Positions 24,595 through 31,565 of a DNA stretch of 64,000 nt are shown here, piece after piece. Source of the DNA: Flavobacteriales bacterium (GTDB taxonomy: Bacteria; Bacteroidota; Bacteroidia; UBA10329); NCBI GenBank assembly GCA_020635535.1, contig JACJZP010000006.1:1-64000 (forward strand). The letters run 5' to 3'. The notes under the pieces were generated by a model, which was not told the origin of the DNA, ran no database searches, and saw only the letters and a program-made list of their open reading frames with translations. A program made the position numbers and the translations under genes. Every line of letters starts with the position of its first letter. Position 1 is the first letter of the stretch.

Positions 24595-25938
24595 ATGAAA
24601 CTTCTTCTTTCCCTCCTACTGGGCGTAACGCTGATCGCGTACAACGCTGACCAAAGTATTCCACGCCACAATGTCTTTTTCGCGTACAACAGCACCGAGC
24701 TGAAAGGCAGTCCAGCGCGTGTGGTGGAATCTGTCTATTCTCAACTCTCTGCTGGCGAAAAGGTACGGTTCGGTATTAATGGGCCGATTTCAGGTGTGCA
24801 CAATACGCTCGAAAAAAACCGCATCAATGCAGAACGTGCCAATAATATTGTCAAGCTATTAAAAACCATTGGGTCGGAAAATGACACCCTTTTAATACAA
24901 GATGTCTCCAATCCTTACCGACCAAAACCACTCGACATTGCTTCCAATAAACCTTGGGAGCTTGAAGTTTTGTTGACCAAAGCTGCTGCTTGGGAAGCAC
25001 CGAAATTCACTTCCATTAATGCGTTTCTGCCATTGCCGGTTCAAACGTTCACTATCAATCCGCAAGAGGATAATCGCTTGGTTGGAAATCAGGGAACGGT
25101 GATCAACATTCCGGCTTACACCTTAGCGTTGCTCAACGGTTCCGTACCATCAGAAATGACGGTGGAACTGACCGAGGTTTACGGCAACGGACAGATCGTG
25201 CAGGCCAACCTCCACACCTGTTCTGGCGGCAGAATGCTCAATTCGGGCGGTACTATTCATATAGATGCACACACCAACGGCAAACAGGCGCGTGTTGCCA
25301 CAGGAAAAGAATTGGAACTCGAGTTTCCACATGGCGAAACGGTCTCCGAAAACATGGAGATTTTCAATGGGCGTTACGACCGACAAGGGAATTTTGATTG
25401 GGTTCCTGAGATGAAGACTGTGCGTGTTTCAGAGACCCGCGAAACGTTCTTCATCAACGGAAAAAAAGTGACCAAGGAAGAATACTATGCCAGCATTCAG
25501 GAATGGGAAAACCGCAAAGCCGCTTGGGAGCGCGAGCAGGAAATTGCCGAGCAAGTTGCAGCCAATGATGAGGCAATTGACGCTTATCTGCTGAAAAGCG
25601 ACCAACTCGGTTGGATAAATTGCGATGAGTTTATGGATGAGGAGAACGTGACCGATGTGATTGTGATGGTGGATACCACGCTGCGCCCTTCGGTGAGAAT
25701 GGTGTTCGATGACATCAGCTCAGTGATGAACGGCAACTACAATTCGCGTACAGGAACAGTTACTTTCAGCGGAGTTCCCGTTGGTCGCTCAGTCCGATTG
25801 GTGGGTTATTCCATTATGGAAGATGTGCCTTACATGGCAAATACCTCTGTAACGATCAGTCCAAAACTGAAAAAGGACCTTTCGCTAACGCCTACCACCA
25901 AACCACAGATGGAAGCGGAGTTGGCGAGTTTGAACTGA
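24595..25938 (+). CDS. Secreted protein of unknown function (447 aa)
   Basis: A short hydrophobic N-terminus (about 1-17) looks like a weak signal peptide. Residues about 25-130 (FFAYNSTELKGSP, RINAERANNIVKLL) recall the layout of a degenerate OmpA-like domain. The middle (about 150-265) contains NQGTVINIPAYTLALLNG, SGGTIHIDAHTNGK and ENMEIFNGRYDRQGNFDWVP, a beta-sandwich pattern recurrent in Bacteroidota surface proteins. A Glu/Ala-rich coiled coil (about 295-330) precedes a C-terminal beta-domain (about 345-447). The protein may be periplasmic or surface-bound. No catalytic motif is evident. Confidence 0.7.
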   Translation: MKLLLSLLLGVTLIAYNADQSIPRHNVFFAYNSTELKGSPARVVESVYSQLSAGEKVRFGINGPISGVHNTLEKNRINAERANNIVKLLKTIGSENDTLLIQDVSNPYRPKPLDIASNKPWELEVLLTKAAAWEAPKFTSINAFLPLPVQTFTINPQEDNRLVGNQGTVINIPAYTLALLNGSVPSEMTVELTEVYGNGQIVQANLHTCSGGRMLNSGGTIHIDAHTNGKQARVATGKELELEFPHGETVSENMEIFNGRYDRQGNFDWVPEMKTVRVSETRETFFINGKKVTKEEYYASIQEWENRKAAWEREQEIAEQVAANDEAIDAYLLKSDQLGWINCDEFMDEENVTDVIVMVDTTLRPSVRMVFDDISSVMNGNYNSRTGTVTFSGVPVGRSVRLVGYSIMEDVPYMANTSVTISPKLKKDLSLTPTTKPQMEAELASLN

Positions 25939-25977
25939 CCGCGAACTCTTTACCTTCGTTTGTGTTCACTATTTCCA

Positions 25978-26775
25978 ATGAAATATTCACCGTTCGTTCT
26001 GTTTTTGGTCATCTTGGTCTTGATCTGTTCGGGAGACGTTCAAGCACAGAACACCAAAGAAGCAAAAATGAAAGTTGAAGTTTGGAGTGATGTGGTCTGC
26101 CCGTTCTGTTACATCGGCAAAGCCCATTTTGATGAAGCCTTGGCGCAGTTTGCCGAGAAAGAGAACATCGAGTTTGTTTGGAAGAGTTTTCAGCTCAATC
26201 CGAACCTGAAAACCAATCTTGAACAATCGCTTTACGAGCATCTTTCAGAAAGCAAAGGCATTCCGGTTGAGCAAGCAAAGGGAATGGGAAGTCATGCCGC
26301 ACAAATGGGAAGGTCGGCTGGGTTGCAACTGAACTTCGATCAGTGCGTTGTGGCAAATTCGTTCAACGCACATCGATTGATCCATTTCGCGAAAGCAAAC
26401 TTGAAGCAACAGGAAATGAAATCTCGTTTGTTCAAAGCCTACTTCACCGAGGGCAAGAACATTGACGATGCAGAAACACTCATCGCGTTAGCAAAGGAAA
26501 TCGGGTTGGATGCAGATGAAGCGAAAGCCGTTTTGAACAGCGACAAATACGCTGAAGCGGTTCGAAGTGACATTCAAGAATCGCAGCAGTTGGGAGTTCG
26601 TGGTGTACCTTTTTTCGTGTTCGATAGAAAATATGCGATTTCGGGTGCTCAGCCAACCGAAGCATTTACCGAAACATTGGAAAAGTCGTTTGCCGAATGG
26701 CGAAACGCAAATCCGACCGTTCAACTTCAAGTTTCTGAGGGAGCAGTCTGCGAGCCGAATAAGGCTTGCGATTGA
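25978..26775 (+). CDS. FrnE/DsbA-like oxidoreductase with added signal peptide (265 aa)
   Basis: A DsbA-fold thioredoxin-like protein of the FrnE group: MKVEVWSDVVCPFCYIGKAHFD (about 31-52) with CPFC at 41-44, ANSFNAHRLIHFAK, and the cis-Pro block GVRGVPFFVFD (about 205). FrnE proteins are usually cytoplasmic and begin at the equivalent of Met31, whereas here an additional 30 residues (MKYSPFVLFLVILVLICSG...VQAQ) form a signal peptide. ATG at 25978 is chosen; the internal ATG at 26068 follows AAAGAAGCAAAA and could yield a cytoplasmic form. The C-terminus has a Cys pair (EGAVCEPNKACD). The gene ends one base from the convergent FadL-like gene. Confidence 0.88.
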   Translation: MKYSPFVLFLVILVLICSGDVQAQNTKEAKMKVEVWSDVVCPFCYIGKAHFDEALAQFAEKENIEFVWKSFQLNPNLKTNLEQSLYEHLSESKGIPVEQAKGMGSHAAQMGRSAGLQLNFDQCVVANSFNAHRLIHFAKANLKQQEMKSRLFKAYFTEGKNIDDAETLIALAKEIGLDADEAKAVLNSDKYAEAVRSDIQESQQLGVRGVPFFVFDRKYAISGAQPTEAFTETLEKSFAEWRNANPTVQLQVSEGAVCEPNKACD

Positions 26776-26776
26776 T

Positions 26777-28219
26777 TTACTTCGGCAAATAATACGTGTA
26801 ACCGACAATTACGCTGAAGCCATGCACAACAGGCTCGAAGTTCTTTTCCGTTGAGCCCAGTAACGATTGCGCGCTAATGGGCCCAGAAAAACTGATAGGC
26901 TGATTTTGCGCTGCCGACTCGCCCAATGTGTAGTTGAAACCAAGCGCCATTTTGCTATTGGTACGCTTCCAGGTTATGCCTGTAGAGAAATGGTATGAGT
27001 TCCAAAACGTTGTGTTGATGGATGCAGAAACATTCCTTTCAGAATCGAAATCCGTGGAGTTGAAATCTGTACGGAACCCCGCAAGAAAACTGAACTTCTC
27101 GTTGATCGGCTGCTCCACACCGATTGCTGCATTGACAACCAATTGCAGTTCATTGGTTTTAAAAAGCACACTGTCGATCGTGGCTCCTTGGTACGTTTCC
27201 ACCGGACGGATATTCACTGCGCGATCATCCAGAAAAACGGTGTATCGTTTCACGGGCAGAAAAACCTCAGATGCGAACATGATCCGAGTTCCGCTCTTAA
27301 ACTCATATTCGTAACCCAGCGCAAACGACCACGGAAGCTTGTAATTCGCATCCAATTTTCGGTTCTGAGATTCCACAATGAATGTCTCTTCTGCAGGAAA
27401 CGGAACTGGCTCACCGGCTGCCAATTGATCCATATGATAATCGTTCTGTGCATCTCTTGCATTGGCTCTTCCCCAGATCTTGATGTTCGGAGAAGTGGCC
27501 GTTATACCAAGTTTGTGACCATTGCTCTGGAACGAGAATCCGATTTTATACAACAGCCCAACATGGTTAATGATGCTGTTGCTTGAAAACGACTGTTGCG
27601 CAACGAAACTGACCGAATCTGAATTCAAATCCACAGAACGTTCAATCGACAACCGAGAATCGTTGTTGAGGTACGAAACGAACTGACTGATGCCGACCGC
27701 AAACTTGTCGCTGATCTGGTAACCCAACGATAATGCGCCCCACTGCTCAATATTCGAAAGCTCATAGACAAAGCTCGATTTGTAATACTCCGTGCCCGCT
27801 CCAAGAGGCGTTATTTCAATGTCCTGTTCGGTAAGCAGGTTCAGCTTCATCCTATTGTTGAAACGCGTGAGGATGCCATACGCCAACTTGAATTTTGGCG
27901 CTTTCTTCAGATTGATCATCCCCGAAATGATCTGAGGATAGATCAAGGTCTGAAACGACACGACATCCAGCCCCGTTCCTACTCCATTTCTAAGCTTCGC
28001 ATATTCAAATCCGTAAGCATTGGCACTTACCGAAAGATGTCCGTTCTCGATGTATGAAAGCAGCGCAGGGTTGTAGTAAAGCGCGCTATTGTCTGATGCC
28101 CCGGCAACCACTGCGCCACCAAGCAATGCCGACCGCGAACCATATTGCTGCGCCCAATACTGATTCTGACCCCAAAGCAGATTTGGCAGCAGCAATAGAA
28201 TTAGGAGAATGCGATTCAC
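26777..28219 (-). CDS. FadL/OmpP1-like outer-membrane transport protein (480 aa)
   Basis: A signal peptide (about 1-18, ending LLWGQ) precedes the FadL-type start WAQQYGSRSALLGGAVVAG and ASDNSALYYNPALLSYIENGHLSVSANAYG (about 23-70), the classic N-terminal plug and first strands of hydrophobic-compound transporters. The remainder is barrel strands, ending SVIVGYTYYLPK. It probably transports fatty acids or other hydrophobic molecules, although substrate cannot be inferred. Its start overlaps the queG stop by 4 bases, so the two are likely co-transcribed. Confidence 0.8.
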   Translation of the reverse strand: MNRILLILLLLPNLLWGQNQYWAQQYGSRSALLGGAVVAGASDNSALYYNPALLSYIENGHLSVSANAYGFEYAKLRNGVGTGLDVVSFQTLIYPQIISGMINLKKAPKFKLAYGILTRFNNRMKLNLLTEQDIEITPLGAGTEYYKSSFVYELSNIEQWGALSLGYQISDKFAVGISQFVSYLNNDSRLSIERSVDLNSDSVSFVAQQSFSSNSIINHVGLLYKIGFSFQSNGHKLGITATSPNIKIWGRANARDAQNDYHMDQLAAGEPVPFPAEETFIVESQNRKLDANYKLPWSFALGYEYEFKSGTRIMFASEVFLPVKRYTVFLDDRAVNIRPVETYQGATIDSVLFKTNELQLVVNAAIGVEQPINEKFSFLAGFRTDFNSTDFDSERNVSASINTTFWNSYHFSTGITWKRTNSKMALGFNYTLGESAAQNQPISFSGPISAQSLLGSTEKNFEPVVHGFSVIVGYTYYLPK

Positions 28220-29130
28220 GGTTTGAGGAATTCGATGTTGCGTTTCAGTCCGCTGAATTTAGTGCGTTTTACAGCCGATTTCTGAAACACTTTTTTGAAG
28301 ACGTCTTCCGTCAGTTCTTCCCAATCCTGCTTGGTCATATCCAGCATATCGGGGTGTGGATTGAACTGCGGTTCTGCGTGTGGTTTTGAGAAACGGTTCC
28401 AAGGACAGACATCCTGACATACATCGCAGCCGAAAGCCCAATTGTCAAATTGGCCTTTCATCGATGGGGGAATCGCATCTTTCAACTCAATGGTGAAATA
28501 GGAAATGCACTTGGAGCCATCTACAACGTAAGGCTGAATGATAGCCTCGGTTGGGCAAGCATCAATGCAAGCGGTGCAGGTTCCACAATGGTCGGTTGTA
28601 GGTCCGTCCGGTTCTAACTCAATGTCTAGAATCAACTCACCAATGAAGAAGAACGAGCCTGCTTTAGAATTCAGCAGATTTGAGTTCTTACCGATCCAAC
28701 CCAGACCCGCTTTTGCTGCCCAGGCTTTGTCCATTACCGGTGCGCTATCCACAAATGCCCTACCTCCTACTTCACCAATTTCCTCATTAATGAAATTGAC
28801 CAATTCGCGCAGCTTTCCTTTAATGACATGATGATAATCTGCACCGTAAGCGTACTTGGAAATCTTCGGAGCCTCAGGGTCTTTCTGTGTTTCGGAAGGA
28901 TAATAATTGAGCAGAACGGTGATGATGCTTTTGGCCCCATCCACCAATTTTCTTGGGTCCAATCGCTTATCGAAGTGATTGGCCATGTAGCTCATTTGGC
29001 CATGCATATTGGAGTTGAGCCATTGCTCTAATCGAGGTGCTTCTTCCTCGAGAAAATCAGCCTTGGAAATACCGCATTGCAGAAACCCCAAACGTTGGGC
29101 TTCTTGTTTTATGAGGTCTTCATTTTTCAC
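28216..29130 (-). CDS. queG: Epoxyqueuosine reductase QueG
   Basis: The cobalamin- and Fe-S-dependent enzyme that reduces epoxyqueuosine to queuosine in tRNA. At 304 aa it is near the short end for the family but all core parts are visible: the catalytic-region VDSAPVMDKAWAAKAGLGW (about 128-145, Asp129) and two 4Fe-4S ferredoxin motifs, CGTCTACIDACP (Cys182, 185, 188, 192) and GCDVCQDVCPWN (Cys235, 238, 242), with Cys208. It has no C-terminal HEAT extension. It is followed by the FadL-like gene and preceded by the GxxExxY cassette. Confidence 0.95.
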   Translation of the reverse strand: MKNEDLIKQEAQRLGFLQCGISKADFLEEEAPRLEQWLNSNMHGQMSYMANHFDKRLDPRKLVDGAKSIITVLLNYYPSETQKDPEAPKISKYAYGADYHHVIKGKLRELVNFINEEIGEVGGRAFVDSAPVMDKAWAAKAGLGWIGKNSNLLNSKAGSFFFIGELILDIELEPDGPTTDHCGTCTACIDACPTEAIIQPYVVDGSKCISYFTIELKDAIPPSMKGQFDNWAFGCDVCQDVCPWNRFSKPHAEPQFNPHPDMLDMTKQDWEELTEDVFKKVFQKSAVKRTKFSGLKRNIEFLKP

Positions 29131-29147
29131 GCGAAGTGAATTTTGTA

Positions 29148-29172
29148 GTCACACAGAGATGCAGAGAAACAG
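29148..29172. repeat. Left inverted repeat of the GxxExxY cassette
   Basis: This 25-base segment (GTCACACAGAGATGCAGAGA...) is the reverse complement of 29594-29618 at 21 of 25 positions. It lies between queG and the GxxExxY gene. Confidence 0.7.
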
Positions 29173-29207
29173 AGATGTTGACAGATTCCTTGGCAATACG
29201 ATAATGA

Positions 29208-29585
29208 TCAATATCCATTGACAACCCGATGAAAGCCATCTTTCAGCAAAGATTCGTTGAAGTTGATGAGCAGACCAACCCTTATTCCTGTGAGTTGTAG
29301 GTAAGTCTGCAGTTGCTTGAAATGAACCTTGTCCAGCTTTTCTACGGACTTCAATTCTACAATGACCTTGGATTCAACAATCAAATCAGCCCGAAAACCA
29401 AGGCCCATATTTCGCCCATCCCATTCAACCTCTACACCTCGTTGACGTTCAACTTCAAAGTCAAGTTTTTCCAACTCATACGACAGGACTTCCTCATAAA
29501 CAGATTCGAATAAACCAGGTCCGAGTTCTCGGTGAATCTTTATCGAACAATCAAGAATAGCACCTGTAATTTCGTTTTCAGTCAT
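29208..29585 (-). CDS. GxxExxY protein, PD-(D/E)XK-like (125 aa)
   Basis: A small soluble protein named for the motif Gly24-x-x-Glu27-x-x-Tyr30 (GPGLFESVYEE). It carries a PD-(D/E)XK nuclease-like core: Asp67 in FRADLIV and Glu77-x-Lys79 in VIVELKS, followed by QLQTYLQLTG and the closing INFNESLLKDGFHRVVN. Members are widespread and patchily distributed; the biochemical role is not established. Here the gene is bounded on both sides by an imperfect 25-bp inverted repeat, and separates queG from ruvB, so it looks like a mobile or recently acquired cassette. Confidence 0.9.
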   Translation of the reverse strand: MTENEITGAILDCSIKIHRELGPGLFESVYEEVLSYELEKLDFEVERQRGVEVEWDGRNMGLGFRADLIVESKVIVELKSVEKLDKVHFKQLQTYLQLTGIRVGLLINFNESLLKDGFHRVVNGY

Positions 29586-29593
29586 TTAAACTC

Positions 29594-29618
29594 CTTTTTC
29601 TCTGCGTCTCTGCGTGAG
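29594..29618. repeat. Right inverted repeat of the GxxExxY cassette
   Basis: Contains TCTCTGCGTCTCTGCGTGAG, a short internally repeated motif (CTCTGCGT twice). The reverse complement matches 29148-29172 at 21 of 25 positions. It ends 5 bases before the ruvB stop codon. Confidence 0.7.
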
Positions 29619-29622
29619 AAAA

Positions 29623-30648
29623 TTACTCGAAAAGCGTTCCTTCCCTTCCAGGACTGATCTTTCCTAAATGCTCGTAGGCACGTTCGGTGGCCTGCCGCCC
29701 GCGGGGTGTTCTCGAGATGTATCCCTCCATGATCAAGAACGGTTCGTAGACCTCCTCAATAGTTCCTGCCTCTTCCCCTACTGCCGTGGCAACGGTGGTA
29801 AGGCCAACAGGACCTCCTTTGAATTTCTCGATGATGGTCCTAAGAATGCGGTTATCCATCTCATCCAATCCGTGCTTATCAACATTCAATGCATCCAAAG
29901 CGAACTGAGTGATCTCTTTATTGATGGTTCCGTCTCCTTTTATCTGTGCAAAATCGCGAACACGCCTTAGCAGTGCATTGGTAATTCGAGGTGTTCCTCT
30001 ACTTCTACGCGCAATCTCAATTGCAGCACTGTCGTCAATCGGCACATCTAAAATGGCCGCAGATCGCTTCACAATTCCAGAAAGGATCTTGGCATCATAA
30101 TACTCCAGCCTTGATGTAATTCCAAAACGGGCACGCAGAGGCGATGTAAGCAATCCGGAGCGAGTTGTAGCACCGACAAGCGTAAATGGATTCAGATTGA
30201 TCTGCACCGAACGCGCATTCGGCCCTGTCTCAATCATAATATCGATGCGATAATCTTCCATGGCCGAATAGAGATACTCTTCAACTACGGGAGAAAGTCG
30301 ATGTATCTCATCAATAAAAAGCACATCATTCGGTTCCAAATTCGTGAGCAATCCCGCCAAGTCGCCTGGTTTATCCAAAACAGGCCCCGAGGTCAGTTTC
30401 AAGCTTACGCCAAGATCATTCGCGATAATGTTTGCCAAAGTGGTCTTCCCTAATCCGGGCGGACCATGGAGCAACACATGATCCAAAGCCTCATCTCGCT
30501 GTTTGGCTGCCTGCACAAAAATCTTCAGGTTCTCAACCACCTTGTCCTGTCCGCTGAACTCGGAAAAACCCTTAGGCCGTAAAGCTTTTTCTGTTTCACG
30601 GTCAATTGGCAGCTGTCCTTCAGCGGATGGATCCAAATTCTGATTCAT
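29623..30648 (-). CDS. ruvB: Holliday junction helicase RuvB
   Basis: The AAA+ motor of RuvAB. At 341 aa it has full length, with Walker A GPPGLGKTT (about 65-73), Walker B LFIDEIHRL (about 112-120), sensor block GATTRSGLLTSPLRARFG (about 158-175) and the C-terminal winged-helix ending (EPFLIMEGYISRTPRGR). It is monocistronic here and transcribed towards the GxxExxY cassette. ruvA is 13 kb away. Confidence 0.97.
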   Translation of the reverse strand: MNQNLDPSAEGQLPIDRETEKALRPKGFSEFSGQDKVVENLKIFVQAAKQRDEALDHVLLHGPPGLGKTTLANIIANDLGVSLKLTSGPVLDKPGDLAGLLTNLEPNDVLFIDEIHRLSPVVEEYLYSAMEDYRIDIMIETGPNARSVQINLNPFTLVGATTRSGLLTSPLRARFGITSRLEYYDAKILSGIVKRSAAILDVPIDDSAAIEIARRSRGTPRITNALLRRVRDFAQIKGDGTINKEITQFALDALNVDKHGLDEMDNRILRTIIEKFKGGPVGLTTVATAVGEEAGTIEEVYEPFLIMEGYISRTPRGRQATERAYEHLGKISPGREGTLFE

Positions 30649-30729
30649 GGCCTAAAAGTAGAAACACGTTGATTTCAATCAGTTCTAAGAATACGAAGAT
30701 TTACCTACTTTAATTCTTGAAGTCGGCAT

Positions 30730-30737
30730 TAATTTTG
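30730..30737 (+). promoter_or_regulatory. Candidate -7 box TAATTTTG
   Basis: A TAnnTTTG match 34 bases upstream of the gene at 30772; a TTG lies 10 bases before it, which is closer than the usual -33 spacing. Confidence 0.45.
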
Positions 30738-30771
30738 TCAGACCTAACACATTAAACCAAATCAATTAATC

Positions 30772-31434
30772 ATGAAAACAATTAAACTATTTGCTACAGC
30801 AGCACTAATGGCTGCAACAAGTATGGCATTTGCTCAGAAAACCAAGGTTACCAAAGGAAATTTCACTGAGCTTAAAGGCCAAAAGGAAGTGAACGTTGTA
30901 TGGGATTACTCCGAAGCTCAGGTTAGAGGTGGGTCTCCATTTGCAACTTGGAAAGCCATGCCAGAAGCAGAATGGCTTCAGAAGATCGTTGACAAGAAAA
31001 ACGAAAAAGAAGCAGGCACAGGAGACGACTGGAAAAAGCGTTGGGAAGCAGCCAAGCCGGGCAATTTTGAATCAAGCTTCGAGACAAAAATGGCTGAAAT
31101 GTGGGAAGGTACTCTTGTAAAGAGAGGCCTTGATAATGCCAAGTATACCATTCGTGTTAAGGTTACCTATATGGACCCAGGTTACAGCATGGGAGTTTCT
31201 GCCTCAGACGCTTGGTTGAGCGGAATTATTGAGGTTGTTGAAACTGGAACTGATAACGTTTCTTCTTCTCTCACAATGGATCAGATCAAAGGAGCAAGTG
31301 CTGCAAAGAGTATTCCTGGAATGGCAGTGGTTGCTGCTATAGAAGGAGCAACTTTTGAGAAGCGTCTTGGCGAATCATTTGAGAAAATGGCAAAGAGCTT
31401 TTACGCTAAGGTTCTGAAAAAAGCCTTCAAATAA
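30772..31434 (+). CDS. Secreted hypothetical protein (220 aa)
   Basis: A signal peptide (about 1-21, ending SMAFAQ) precedes a soluble alpha/beta protein: VVWDYSEAQVRGGSPFATWKAM, a Lys/Glu-rich helix, YTIRVKVTYMDPGYSMGVS and a C-terminal helix FEKMAKSFYAKVLKKAF. The outline resembles DUF4410-type periplasmic proteins, but I cannot assign it firmly. It is monocistronic, with a candidate promoter upstream and a strong terminator 20 bases beyond the stop. Function unknown. Confidence 0.8.
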   Translation: MKTIKLFATAALMAATSMAFAQKTKVTKGNFTELKGQKEVNVVWDYSEAQVRGGSPFATWKAMPEAEWLQKIVDKKNEKEAGTGDDWKKRWEAAKPGNFESSFETKMAEMWEGTLVKRGLDNAKYTIRVKVTYMDPGYSMGVSASDAWLSGIIEVVETGTDNVSSSLTMDQIKGASAAKSIPGMAVVAAIEGATFEKRLGESFEKMAKSFYAKVLKKAFK

Positions 31435-31454
31435 TTGTATCCGAAATTTCGGTT

Positions 31455-31490
31455 AGAACGGGCGACCAAATGGTCGCCCGTTCTGTTTTT
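31455..31490 (+). terminator. Strong rho-independent terminator
   Basis: AGAACGGGCGACCA (31455-31468) pairs perfectly with TGGTCGCCCGTTCT (31471-31484), leaving a two-base nominal loop (in practice the inner pairs open), followed by GTTTTT. Confidence 0.92.
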
Positions 31491-31535
31491 AACACTTCTT
31501 ACAACACCTTAATAAACTTCGGTAACACGGTTTTC

Positions 31536-31543
31536 TATATTTG
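31536..31543 (+). promoter_or_regulatory. Candidate -7 box TATATTTG for the M16 peptidase
   Basis: A TAnnTTTG match 22 bases upstream of the ATG at 31566. Confidence 0.5.
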
Positions 31544-31565
31544 ACCCTCCCAAAATCAAAAATCT

